Below are positions 17,235-24,088 of a stretch of 40,771 nucleotides of DNA, piece after piece (position 1 is the first letter of the stretch; each line of letters starts with the position of its first letter). The stretch covers positions 1-40,771 of the forward strand of contig JAYOFM010000014.1 in NCBI GenBank assembly GCA_038117225.1, read 5' to 3'. The stretch is from JAYOFM01 sp038117225. GTDB taxonomy: Bacteria; Pseudomonadota; Alphaproteobacteria; Rhodospirillales; Casp-alpha2. The translations under genes and the position numbers were made by a program. Under the pieces are notes generated by a model that saw only the letters and a program-made list of their open reading frames with translations, searched no databases and was not told the DNA's origin.

Positions 17235-17351
17235 TCGTACTCGCCGTTACGGCTGTTGCGAAACGTATTCCCACGTGGTGCCGACGCTGCGGAAACCACG
17301 CGGCGGAATATGTTCGAAATGTTCAAGCGTCGCCTGACGAAGTCGGAATAG
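17235..17351 (+). pseudogene. Decayed 3' fragment of a second dienelactone hydrolase gene
   Basis: This stretch repeats, in the same orientation, pieces of the 3' end of the dienelactone hydrolase gene at 14729-15478. The last 42 bases including the TAG (17310-17351) match 15437-15478 at 36 of 42 positions, with the LTK codons kept. A second block, 17273-17290, matches 15294-15311 at 17 of 18, and weaker similarity runs back to about 17235. About 106 bases between the two blocks have been lost, and there is no start, so it is a relic. It ends just before the stop of the convergent epoxide hydrolase. The rest of 17051-17361 holds only the small ORF above. Confidence 0.75.
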
Positions 17352-17361
17352 GGTCTATCCG

Positions 17362-18552
17362 CTAGCGCAGGGTACGGGCGAAGGCGCGGATGTCGGCGAG
17401 CATGAGATCCGGTTCCTCCATGGCGGCGAAATGACCGCCGCGCGGCATCACGGTCCAGCGTTGCACGTTGTACAAGCGCTCAACGTAGGAGCGCGGCGGC
17501 CAGGCCAGCAGTTCGGCCGGGAACAGGGCGCACGCCGTCGGTACCTCGACCCGCTTGCCCTCGGGCGACAGCACCCGCCCGCCCTCCTCGCGCCGGCCAT
17601 AGTAGATCCACGACGCCGAGTTGAAGGTGCGGGTGACGATGTAGACCATGATATTGGTCAGCAGTTCGTCCTTGGTATGGGCGCTTTCGATGTCATCGCC
17701 CTCGGTGTCCGACCAGGAATTGAATTTCTCGACCAGCCAGGCGGCGATGCCGACGGGGCTGTCCATCATGGCGTAGCTCAGGCTCTGCGGCCGGGTCGCC
17801 TGCAGCACGCGGTAGCCGTTCTCCATCTCCTGCTCGCGCTCGAAACGCTCCGCCCAGGCGATTTCCTCCGCCGTTTGCGGAGCGTCCGGAGTGCGCATGG
17901 TCAGAATGTTGATGTGGATGGCCTGGCACGCCGGCGCGTGGTCGAAGCCGAGCCAACTGGAGATGGCGCCACCCCAGTCGCCGCCCTGGGCAAGGTAGCT
18001 GTCATAACCCAGCGCGTCGGTCATCAGTGAGTTGAACACGCGAGCCATGGCGCGCGGCCCCCAGGGACGTGGCGGGCGGCCGGAAAACCCGAAGCCCGGC
18101 AGCGACGGCGCGATCACGTCGAACGCATCCTCGATGTTGCCGCCGAAGCGTTCCGGATGCGCCAGCGGCTCGATGAAATTCATGAACTCGACCACCGACC
18201 CGGGCCAGCCGTGGCTGATGATCAACGGCATGGGCGCCGGGCCGCCGTCCGCCCGCGAGCCCTTCTCGTGGATGAAATGAATGTCGATGCCGTCGATCGG
18301 CGCGATGAAATGGGAGAACCGGTTGAGCGCCGCCTCCTGCTGGCGCCAGTCGAATTCTTCGACCCAATAAGCGCAGAGCTCCTTCATGTAATCCAGATTG
18401 GCGCCGTAGTCCCAGCCGCCGTCGTCCGGCATCTCGTGCCAGGGAAAGCCGGCGACCCGCTGGCGAATGTGTTCGAGGGTATCGTCGGCAACGGCGACGT
18501 GGAACGGTCGGATGGAGGTCATGGGTGGTTGCCAATGCGCTTGTGAATCCAA
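17362..18552 (-). CDS. Epoxide hydrolase, microsomal type (EHN plus alpha/beta hydrolase)
   Basis: A 396-residue protein with an N-terminal EHN domain (about residues 11-120, including GWDYGANLDYMKEL and WRQQEAALNRFSHF), then an alpha/beta hydrolase core. The oxyanion motif is HGWPGS, the nucleophile Asp192 sits in GGDWGG, and the base is the histidine of PRGGHFAAMEEPD near the C-terminus. Such enzymes open epoxides to vicinal diols. Met11 (MTSIRPF, ATG at 18522) is a better start by homology, because the first ten residues precede the domain; neither start has a clear ribosome site. The protein has no membrane anchor, unlike the mammalian enzyme. The substrate is unknown. Confidence 0.9.
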   Translation of the reverse strand: MDSQAHWQPPMTSIRPFHVAVADDTLEHIRQRVAGFPWHEMPDDGGWDYGANLDYMKELCAYWVEEFDWRQQEAALNRFSHFIAPIDGIDIHFIHEKGSRADGGPAPMPLIISHGWPGSVVEFMNFIEPLAHPERFGGNIEDAFDVIAPSLPGFGFSGRPPRPWGPRAMARVFNSLMTDALGYDSYLAQGGDWGGAISSWLGFDHAPACQAIHINILTMRTPDAPQTAEEIAWAERFEREQEMENGYRVLQATRPQSLSYAMMDSPVGIAAWLVEKFNSWSDTEGDDIESAHTKDELLTNIMVYIVTRTFNSASWIYYGRREEGGRVLSPEGKRVEVPTACALFPAELLAWPPRSYVERLYNVQRWTVMPRGGHFAAMEEPDLMLADIRAFARTLR

Positions 18553-18687
18553 TGCTCGTCGGCGCGATTATGCCGAATACCCGACGAATCGTCGATGAAG
18601 GCCGCACGGCCGCCGATCCCGCTTCCCTGTAATCGGTGCTGGCAATAGAATGGGCGCAATGATCATCCATCGCGTCAGGAGGCAGGA

Positions 18688-19332
18688 ATGCTGAGTGGTC
18701 CGTTGCTGTTGGGCTTTGTCGTCGCCTCGCTGGTGGTACTGGTGATTCCCGGACCCGGCGTTCTGTACGTGGTGGCGCGCAGTGTCGCGCAGGGGCGCCG
18801 CGCCGGTCTGGTTTCGGTGCTCGGCCTCTCGGTCGGCGCGCTGGTGCACGTGGCGGCGGCGGCGGGCGGCCTGTCGGCCATTCTGCTGACCTCGGCGACG
18901 GCGTTCGGCATCGTCAAGGCGCTCGGCGCCGGTTATCTGATTTATCTCGGTCTCAGCACCCTGTTGGCCAAGCGCCACGGCGTCGGCGTCGCGGCGCCGC
19001 CGCCGCACGCCATGACACGCCTGTTCACCGACGGCGTCGTGGTCAGCGTCTTCAATCCCAAGATCGCCGTGTTCTTCCTCGCCTTCCTGCCGCAGTTCGT
19101 CGATGCGAGTCTCGATCCCGGCGTGGCGCCGTTGGCCGGGCAGGTGCTGTTGCTCGGCCTCATCTACGTCGGTCTCGCCTTGATCACCGACGGCGCCTAC
19201 GCCCTGCTCGCCGGCAGCCTGCGCCACTGGCTCGGCGGAACCGTGCTGCGGGGGCCGCTGCCGCGCTACGTGACCGGGTTTCTTTACATCGGTCTCGGCG
19301 TCAACGCGGCGCTCGCCGGCCGCCGCGGGTAA
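18688..19332 (+). CDS. LysE family amino-acid exporter
   Basis: A 214-residue inner-membrane exporter of the LysE/RhtB superfamily, which pumps amino acids or related metabolites out. The signature VIPGPGVLYVVARSVAQGRRAG (first helix and loop) is at residues 19-40; a GAGYLIYLGLSTL helix and the FNPKIAVFFLAFLPQFV helix follow, six helices in all. The ATG follows GGAGGCAGGA. Its 3' end overlaps, on the opposite strand, the read-through end of the broken ParE-type toxin gene. Substrate cannot be assigned; the arginase-family gene about 1.3 kb away is not obviously linked. Confidence 0.9.
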   Translation: MLSGPLLLGFVVASLVVLVIPGPGVLYVVARSVAQGRRAGLVSVLGLSVGALVHVAAAAGGLSAILLTSATAFGIVKALGAGYLIYLGLSTLLAKRHGVGVAAPPPHAMTRLFTDGVVVSVFNPKIAVFFLAFLPQFVDASLDPGVAPLAGQVLLLGLIYVGLALITDGAYALLAGSLRHWLGGTVLRGPLPRYVTGFLYIGLGVNAALAGRRG

Positions 19333-19618
19333 CATCATCCGGCCAAGCCTGACGGTCGTGAAACACCGCGAGTATCTCCACCTCGTCGCTGTCTTCGAGA
19401 ACCACGTACGCGACGACGTACGGCGATCACGTCATCATCAGTTCCCGCATGCCTTCGGCGCGGCCGATCCGCCCTGAATAGGGAAACGTCGTCAATGTCG
19501 CGACGGCATCGCGAATGCGGGCGATCAGTGTTCGCGACGCCCGGGCGTCACGTTCGGCAATGTAGGTGGCGATGTTTTCAAGGTCTTGAAGCGCGCGGCG
19601 TTTCCAGACAACCCGCAT
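19301..19618 (-). pseudogene. ParE/RelE-family toxin with an internal TGA
   Basis: The frame starts at ATG 19618 with the ParE pattern MRVVWKRRALQDLENIATYI and TFPYSGRIG, but meets TGA at 19427-19429 after codon 63 (RELMMT). The same frame continues with SPYVVAYVVLEDSDEVEILAVF, then HDRQAWPDD, exactly the C-terminal half of the family, and stops at TGA 19301-19303. Without the internal TGA the protein would have 105 residues, normal for ParE. Homologues usually have glycine there (GGA would need one base change). The truncated toxin lacks the C-terminal strands of the fold, so it is probably inactive, unless the base is a consensus error. It directly follows its antitoxin gene. Confidence 0.8.
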
Positions 19619-19858
19619 TCACGAACGTTTCTCGAATACGGCCTCGACTTCGGCGTCGCTGGCCCGGTCACCGGGCTTCATCCGCTCGCGCAGGCCCCGT
19701 CGTTGGCTCTCCAGGATATCGTCCGGGACGTCTGCGTAATCCGGCACCGGTTCGACCGTCACTCGGACCTTTTGCGCCGGGTCGGGCTTGTCGTCCAACG
19801 CCGCCGTCAGGTCGTGGCCCGGTTGGGCGGCGGGGATATCAACGGTCTGGCGGCTCAT
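19619..19858 (-). CDS. Putative antitoxin of the ParE-type module
   Basis: A 79-residue acidic protein encoded immediately upstream of the toxin: its TGA (19619-19621) abuts the toxin ATG. The C-terminus MKPGDRASDAEVEAVFEKR resembles the toxin-binding tail of antitoxins paired with ParE/RelE toxins, while the first half (proline- and aspartate-rich) has no recognisable DNA-binding motif. The frame runs on upstream for a long way, but that is antisense to nothing real and overlaps the DUF1989 gene; ATG 19858 is the sensible start. If the toxin is dead, this gene is an orphan. The assignment is inferred from position and the tail. Confidence 0.6.
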   Translation of the reverse strand: MSRQTVDIPAAQPGHDLTAALDDKPDPAQKVRVTVEPVPDYADVPDDILESQRRGLRERMKPGDRASDAEVEAVFEKRS

Positions 19859-19941
19859 GGCGCCCTCGGTTGTTGCACGGATAAGGGTACGCGATTTCAA
19901 GGGTTTTGCAAAATGTCGCGCCACCACACCCGAAAGCAAAA

Positions 19942-20547
19942 TCAGCCGCTCCGCACCACGAATTTGATCTGGCTGGGTTTGAAATCGTTGAGCGGGGTCT
20001 GGTCCTGCGGGCAGGCCGAACCGACGGCGATGACGTCCATCAACGCGCGCAGCACCGATGTGTCGCCCGGCTTGGCCGGCGAGGTGCCGGTGCCGTAGGT
20101 GCCGTCGGCGTTGACCGGCGTCGGCTGGAAGAAGTTGAACGGATCGGGCAGGAACTCGTAGGGAATGCCCTCGCCGCTCATCACCTCTTCCAGGTTCTTG
20201 CGGCAGCTGCGGTGCGCGTCGACGCCGAAGTCCATCTTGTAGCGCTCCGGGTCGCAGGCCGGGATGGAGAAGTCGTGCGTGCCCACGTCGTCGGATATCA
20301 GCTCGAACATGGGCCGGCGCAGCACGCTGTACAGCTTGTCGCCCGGCTTCAGCCACAGCCGCCGGATCACCGAGCGCTGATGGCTCGGCGACAGATACTC
20401 GCGGATGTTGGCGCGGGAAAAGGCGAAGAAATCGCAGACCTGCTTGCCGTCGATGTTGACGATCTCCAGCAGCTGGCCGGCGTCCACGTCGATGCGGCCG
20501 CCGTGCGCGCCCTCGATCATGGTTTCGCGAATGATGTCGCCTGTCAT
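19942..20547 (-). CDS. DUF1989 (urea carboxylase-associated) family protein
   Basis: A 201-residue protein of the DUF1989 family. The start ATG 20545-20547 follows AAGGAGA, a far better site than the upstream in-frame ATG. Family marks are GKQVCDFFAF near residue 35, SPSHQRSV, a histidine/aspartate pair in VGTHDFSIPAC, and a C-terminal SACPQDQTPLN motif; the conserved Cys and His residues suggest a metal or nucleophilic centre. Related DUF1989 pairs work as carboxyguanidine deiminases next to urea/guanidine carboxylase; this longer single-gene form is not characterised to my knowledge. It is divergent from an arginase-family gene, so a role in guanidino or ureido nitrogen use is a fair guess, not shown. 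Confidence 0.85.
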   Translation of the reverse strand: MTGDIIRETMIEGAHGGRIDVDAGQLLEIVNIDGKQVCDFFAFSRANIREYLSPSHQRSVIRRLWLKPGDKLYSVLRRPMFELISDDVGTHDFSIPACDPERYKMDFGVDAHRSCRKNLEEVMSGEGIPYEFLPDPFNFFQPTPVNADGTYGTGTSPAKPGDTSVLRALMDVIAVGSACPQDQTPLNDFKPSQIKFVVRSG

Positions 20548-20670
20548 GTCGTCTCCTTGAATGCTGATTGGCGTTTGCCCCGGATTGGCCAAGCCCGTTG
20601 GCGTTTCCCCGGGTCTCCGCTAACGTGCACCCGCAGTCTAGCCCCATCGCGCACCGGAGGGTGATCAAAA

Positions 20671-21630
20671 ATGTCCGACGCCAACGAATTTCAGCCGCCC
20701 GACCATACCGTGGCGCCCCGCTTCATGGGCATTCCGACGTTCATGCGCCTTCCGTACGCGCCGGACCCGACGGCGCTCGACATCGCCCTGATCGGCGTGC
20801 CGTTCGATGGCGGCACCTCCAACCGGCCGGGGGCCCGCCACGGGCCGCGCCAGGTGCGTGACCTGTCGAGCCAGATCCGTCGCGTCCACCATGTCACCAA
20901 CGTCAACCCGTTCGATCTCTGCCGCGTCGGCGATGCCGGCGACACGCCGGTCAACCCGATCAACGTGATGAAGTCGCTGGAGCTGATCGAGGGGTTCTAT
21001 AAACCGCTCGCCGAGGCCGGCGTCACCCCGCTGTCGTGCGGTGGTGACCACCTGGTGACGCTGCCGATCATGCGCGCCATGGTCACGGACGGCCCGGTCG
21101 GCCTGGTTCACTTCGACGCCCACACGGATACCGCCGACGAAAGCTACGGCGGTGAGAAGTACCACCACGGCACGCCGTTCCGCCGCGCCGTCGAGGAAGG
21201 CCTGCTCGACCCCAAGCGGACCATCCAGATCGGCATCCGCGGCGCCCGCTCGTCGAATGACTACTCGCAGTACTCCCACGACAGCGGCATGCGGGTGGTC
21301 TATATCGAGGAATTCTACGACCTCGGCGTTCAGGGCGTCATCGCCGAGGCGCGCCGCGTCATCGGCGACGGCCCGACCTACATCAGCTTCGACGTCGACG
21401 GCCTCGACCCGGTCTACGCCCCCGGCACCGGCACCCCGGAAGTCGGCGGCTACACCACCCATGAGGCGCAGCGCATGCTACGCGGCCTGAGCGGCGCCAA
21501 CATTGTCGGCGGCGACCTCGTCGAGGTCTCCCCACCCTTCGACCCCAGCGGCAACACGGCCCTGGTCGGGGCGACGATGATGTACGAGATTCTCTGCCTG
21601 CTGGCGGAGGCGCGGGTGGCGCGGGGGTAG
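20671..21630 (+). CDS. Agmatinase/arginase-family ureohydrolase
   Basis: A 319-residue ureohydrolase that should cut a guanidino compound to urea plus an amine at a binuclear metal site. All six metal ligands are visible: His127 (GGDH), Asp149, His151 and Asp153 (FDAHTD), and Asp241 and Asp243 (SFDVDGLDP). The insert ESYGGEKYHHGTPFRRA is typical of the agmatinase/guanidinobutyrase branch, not of arginase. Substrates in this branch include agmatine, guanidinobutyrate, guanidinopropionate and guanidine, and the sequence alone does not decide. An ATG with GGAGGGTGATC upstream is the start. It is divergent from the DUF1989 gene over about 120 bp, suggesting shared control. Its stop lies 19 bp before an assembly gap. 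Confidence 0.9.
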   Translation: MSDANEFQPPDHTVAPRFMGIPTFMRLPYAPDPTALDIALIGVPFDGGTSNRPGARHGPRQVRDLSSQIRRVHHVTNVNPFDLCRVGDAGDTPVNPINVMKSLELIEGFYKPLAEAGVTPLSCGGDHLVTLPIMRAMVTDGPVGLVHFDAHTDTADESYGGEKYHHGTPFRRAVEEGLLDPKRTIQIGIRGARSSNDYSQYSHDSGMRVVYIEEFYDLGVQGVIAEARRVIGDGPTYISFDVDGLDPVYAPGTGTPEVGGYTTHEAQRMLRGLSGANIVGGDLVEVSPPFDPSGNTALVGATMMYEILCLLAEARVARG

Positions 21631-21648
21631 GACACTCCCCTGCTCCGC

Positions 21649-21748
21649 NNNNNNNNNNNNNNNNNNNNNNNNNNNNNNNNNNNNNNNNNNNNNNNNNNNN
21701 NNNNNNNNNNNNNNNNNNNNNNNNNNNNNNNNNNNNNNNNNNNNNNNN
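21649..21748. other. Assembly gap (100 N)
   Basis: Exactly 100 N, a default scaffold spacer. The ten bases CCTGCTCCGC occur on both sides (21639-21648 and 21749-21758). The end of the OYE-family gene is lost here. If the flanks were simply merged, that gene would have no stop before running antisense through the ureohydrolase gene, so some sequence is truly missing. Confidence 0.98.
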
Positions 21749-22933
21749 CCTGCTCCGCATCCGCCTCGCCGCCTTGGTTGATCGGCAGTTTCGCCACGTG
21801 GTCGCGGCGGTGCAGGCGGTGGGCGAAATCGGCGGGCATGAGGTCGTAGGCGGTGTCGATGTCGAGTTGTTGGGCGGCGTGGACCGGCCAGTTGGGATTC
21901 CAAATCAGTTCGCGGGCGAGCGCGATGAGGTCGGCCTGGCCGTCGCGGAGGATGGACTCGGCCTGATGGGCGTCGGTGATCAGGCCGACGGCCATGGTCA
22001 TGATATGGGCCTCGGCGCGCACGCGGGCGGCGAAGGGCACTTGGTAGCCGGCCACGCGCTTGACGATGGGCATGTCCGTATCACCGGTGATGCCGCCCGA
22101 TGAGCAGTCGATGACGTCGATGCCGCGCGCCGCGAGTTCTTGCGACAGCGCCACGGTGTCGTCCATGAACCAGGCGCCACCTAGGCCGTCGACCGCGGAA
22201 ACCCGGTAGAACAGCGGCTTGTCCGCCGGCCAGGCGGCGCGCACGGCCTCGGCGACGTCGAGTGGAAAGCGCATGCGGCCGGCTCGGTCGCCGCCGTAGG
22301 CATCGGTGCGATGGTTGGTCAGTGGTGACAGGAACTGGTGCAGCAGGTAGCCGTGGGCGCCGTGTATCTCCAATATGTCGTATCCCGCCTGCTCCGCCCG
22401 CCGCGCCGCCCTGGCCCAGTTTTTGGTGACGACGCGGATGTCGTCCAAATCCATTTCCCGCGGCAGGTGGTGATCGGGGCTGACGGGGATGGCGCGAGGC
22501 CCTGCCAGGGCGGATGGCCGGGTTCCGCGTTGGCCTCGGTCAGCGGCGCCCAATCCTTGATCGCGGCGTGCACCGAGGCCTTGCGCCCGGCATGGCCGAT
22601 CTGCATCGCCGGCATGGCGCCGTGGGCGCGGATGAAATCGGTCAGGCGGCGGTACTGGGGAATATGGCTGTCATCCCAGATGCCGGCGCAGTGATGGGTC
22701 TTGCGGCCGCGCGCCTCGACGGCGGTTTCCTCGCCGAAGACGATGCCGGCGCCGCCCAGCGCATAGCGGCCGAGCTGCGCCATGTGCCAGTCCGTCGGGC
22801 CGCCCTCGATCGAGGCGCACTGGCACATGGGCGAGACGACGACGCGATTGCGCGCGGTCACCCCGCGCAAGGTGATGGGCGAGAACAAGCCATTCTCAGT
22901 GGCGGGCGGTGGCGCGTCGGTCATGGGGAACAC
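21749..22933 (-). pseudogene. NADH:flavin oxidoreductase (old yellow enzyme, YqjM-like), frameshifted and cut by a gap
   Basis: The N-terminal frame (from ATG 22933) has NGLFSPITLRGVTARNRV, the SPMCQCAS motif, GGAGIVFGEE and QIGHAGRK. The rest lies in another frame: SPDHHLPREMDLDDI, the substrate-binding HGAHGYLLHQF pair of histidines, and NPNWPVHAAQQL. The shift is at about 22487-22496. Adding seven bases, a second GCCATCC, restores GLAPSAIPVS, so collapse of a short tandem repeat is the simplest account. The 3' end falls in the gap. OYE-family enzymes use FMN to reduce activated double bonds or N-oxides. The motif has Cys where YqjM has a tyrosine (MCQY), an active-site change. It may be a true pseudogene or an assembly error. 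Confidence 0.82.
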
Positions 22934-22976
22934 TCTACAACGGATAAGGGAACGCGGCTAAAATCTTTGATGTCTG

Positions 22977-23603
22977 CTACGGGAAAACAGCTTCCCGGAG
23001 GTGAATATCGATCACGATCGCCACGAACCCTTCCGTGATCCCCTCGATCGTCGCCCCGAGGTTTTCTTCGCTTTCAAGAATCAGGGTATCGCCCGCCGAA
23101 AGACCAACCGTAGAGTCGCCGGCCACAACCGTGATGCCGCCCTCGAAAACGTGGAGCAGCCGCGTCGAACCGCGCGGGCGTCCGGGCGGGAGTGAATAAT
23201 TCTCGTTCCGCAGGATCCGGCATTGGGTCTCGGCGTGGCCCGTCGCGGCGATCAGGTTGAAATCCTTGATCGGGCCGTCGATCAGCGTGCATGTGGTCGG
23301 CCAGTCGCCCTGGAAGACCGCGCTGTCGTAGGGGTGGGCAATGGTCGCCCGGCCGTGGTCGCCAAAATCCAGGTGCATGCCGTTGCCCTGGGCCAGCATG
23401 ATGGTCCGTTGATAGCCGGAGAAATCGGAAAACGGACCCGAGGCATCGACATCGGCGATGCTGACCCGCCAGATGAATTCCGGCTCGCCAACGTCGCCGG
23501 ATCGCGGGTTGAGCCGCTTGGCGATTTCCGTCGTGAAGCCCTGATTGTTGCGCCACGGGATGCGGGCGTAGTCGTTTGGCGTCAACAACGTCGGGTTGAG
23601 CAT
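22977..23603 (-). CDS. hutD: HutD/Ves family cupin protein
   Basis: A 208-residue two-cupin protein of the HutD family, which occurs with histidine-utilisation genes but whose biochemical role is unclear; it may bind formylglutamate or limit hut flux. The start is ATG 23601-23603, just before the conserved opening LTPNDYARIPWRNNQGFTTE; the frame is open 36 codons further but those residues do not look like the family. Other marks are FIWRVSIADVDASGPFSDF and the PTTCTLIDGPIKDFNLI strand. No hutU, hutH, hutI or hutG is in the window. Two genes upstream on the other strand is a ureohydrolase, a family that includes HutG formiminoglutamase, but that gene's motifs fit agmatinase better. Confidence 0.88.
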   Translation of the reverse strand: MLNPTLLTPNDYARIPWRNNQGFTTEIAKRLNPRSGDVGEPEFIWRVSIADVDASGPFSDFSGYQRTIMLAQGNGMHLDFGDHGRATIAHPYDSAVFQGDWPTTCTLIDGPIKDFNLIAATGHAETQCRILRNENYSLPPGRPRGSTRLLHVFEGGITVVAGDSTVGLSAGDTLILESEENLGATIEGITEGFVAIVIDIHLREAVFP

Positions 23604-23866
23604 GCTTGGTTTCCAGGGTCGGATTGAAGGTGACGTGGCGCGAGGCGCCATAATGCAGCGTTCCATGCGCTCCGTGGATTTATTTCTTGTTTGCCCTTGA
23701 AGATTGCACAATGGCTGCCTATCTCATGCCAAGGTTTCGCTGGCGGCGGCGTTTGGGTCGTGCCGGCAGGTGCTGTTTTCATTGTGAATAAGTTTTTGGA
23801 AGTGTCGGCGGCGGGTGGATTTGGCCGCCAAGCGATGATCCGTCGGCGCGTGTCGGAACGGCAAAA

Positions 23867-23973
23867 TGCTGACAAATGCTGACATATGCTGACATTTTTT
23901 GACCCTAAAGACCGGTATTGTTTATTTTCAATGGGTTGACCTGCTGACATCCGCATTTACTGGACTAAAGACC
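23867..23973. repeat. Phased TGCTGACA repeats with a CTAAAGACC partner motif
   Basis: TGCTGACA occurs at 23867-23874, 23877-23884 and 23887-23894, exactly ten bases apart, so all three face the same side of the helix; a fourth copy is at 23942-23949. CTAAAGACC occurs at 23905-23913 and 23965-23973. The pair TGCTGACAT...CTAAAGACC is thus present twice, with 9- and 14-base spacers. The layout looks like a cooperative binding site for a regulator or an iteron-like array. No adjacent DNA-binding or replication gene identifies the ligand. Confidence 0.65.
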
Positions 23974-24051
23974 CGATCGAAGGTGGGGCGTAACGCGGTT
24001 TGTTCGACTTGCGATGTCATTGGCCCTGCGTATGGCGGCTCGTCTTTACGT

Positions 24052-24080
24052 CCGGTCGGCCCGAGGCGTTCCCCGACCGG
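24052..24080 (-). terminator. Hairpin downstream of era, possible terminator
   Basis: CCGGTCGG (24052-24059) and CCGACCGG (24073-24080) form a perfect 8-bp stem with a 13-base loop, starting eight bases past the era stop. There is no T tract after it, so it may be a weak or Rho-assisted terminator or an mRNA 3' stabiliser for the rnc-era operon. Confidence 0.5.
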
Positions 24081-24088
24081 GCTGTGGC

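Larger units (their letters stand above)
23604..24088. other. Gene-poor intergenic region between hutD and era
   Basis: 485 bp with no convincing gene. Short frames on both strands (for example 63 codons from 23691, 124 codons ending at 23582) have no ribosome site or recognisable domain and poor codon use. The stretch 23850-23975 is clearly richer in A and T than the surroundings and contains the phased repeats described below. The hutD promoter must lie here. The far end holds a hairpin after era. Confidence 0.6.

Noticed and set aside
19619..20668. 349-codon frame covering the antitoxin and DUF1989 genes
   Set aside because: Only its last 79 codons are meaningful. The upstream part is the wrong frame of the DUF1989 gene, which has its own good ribosome site.
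22977..23603. A histidine-utilisation operon around hutD and the ureohydrolase
   Set aside because: No hutU, hutH or hutI is present, and the ureohydrolase motifs fit the agmatinase branch; they are also on opposite strands with a gap and another gene between.
23582..23956. 124-codon leftward frame upstream of hutD
   Set aside because: No ribosome site, no domain, overlaps the hutD start, and passes through the phased repeats with poor codon use.
23867..23973. CRISPR array or plasmid origin
   Set aside because: The repeat unit is 8-9 bases with 2-base spacing, too short for CRISPR, and no cas or replication gene is near. Kept only as a regulatory or iteron-like repeat.
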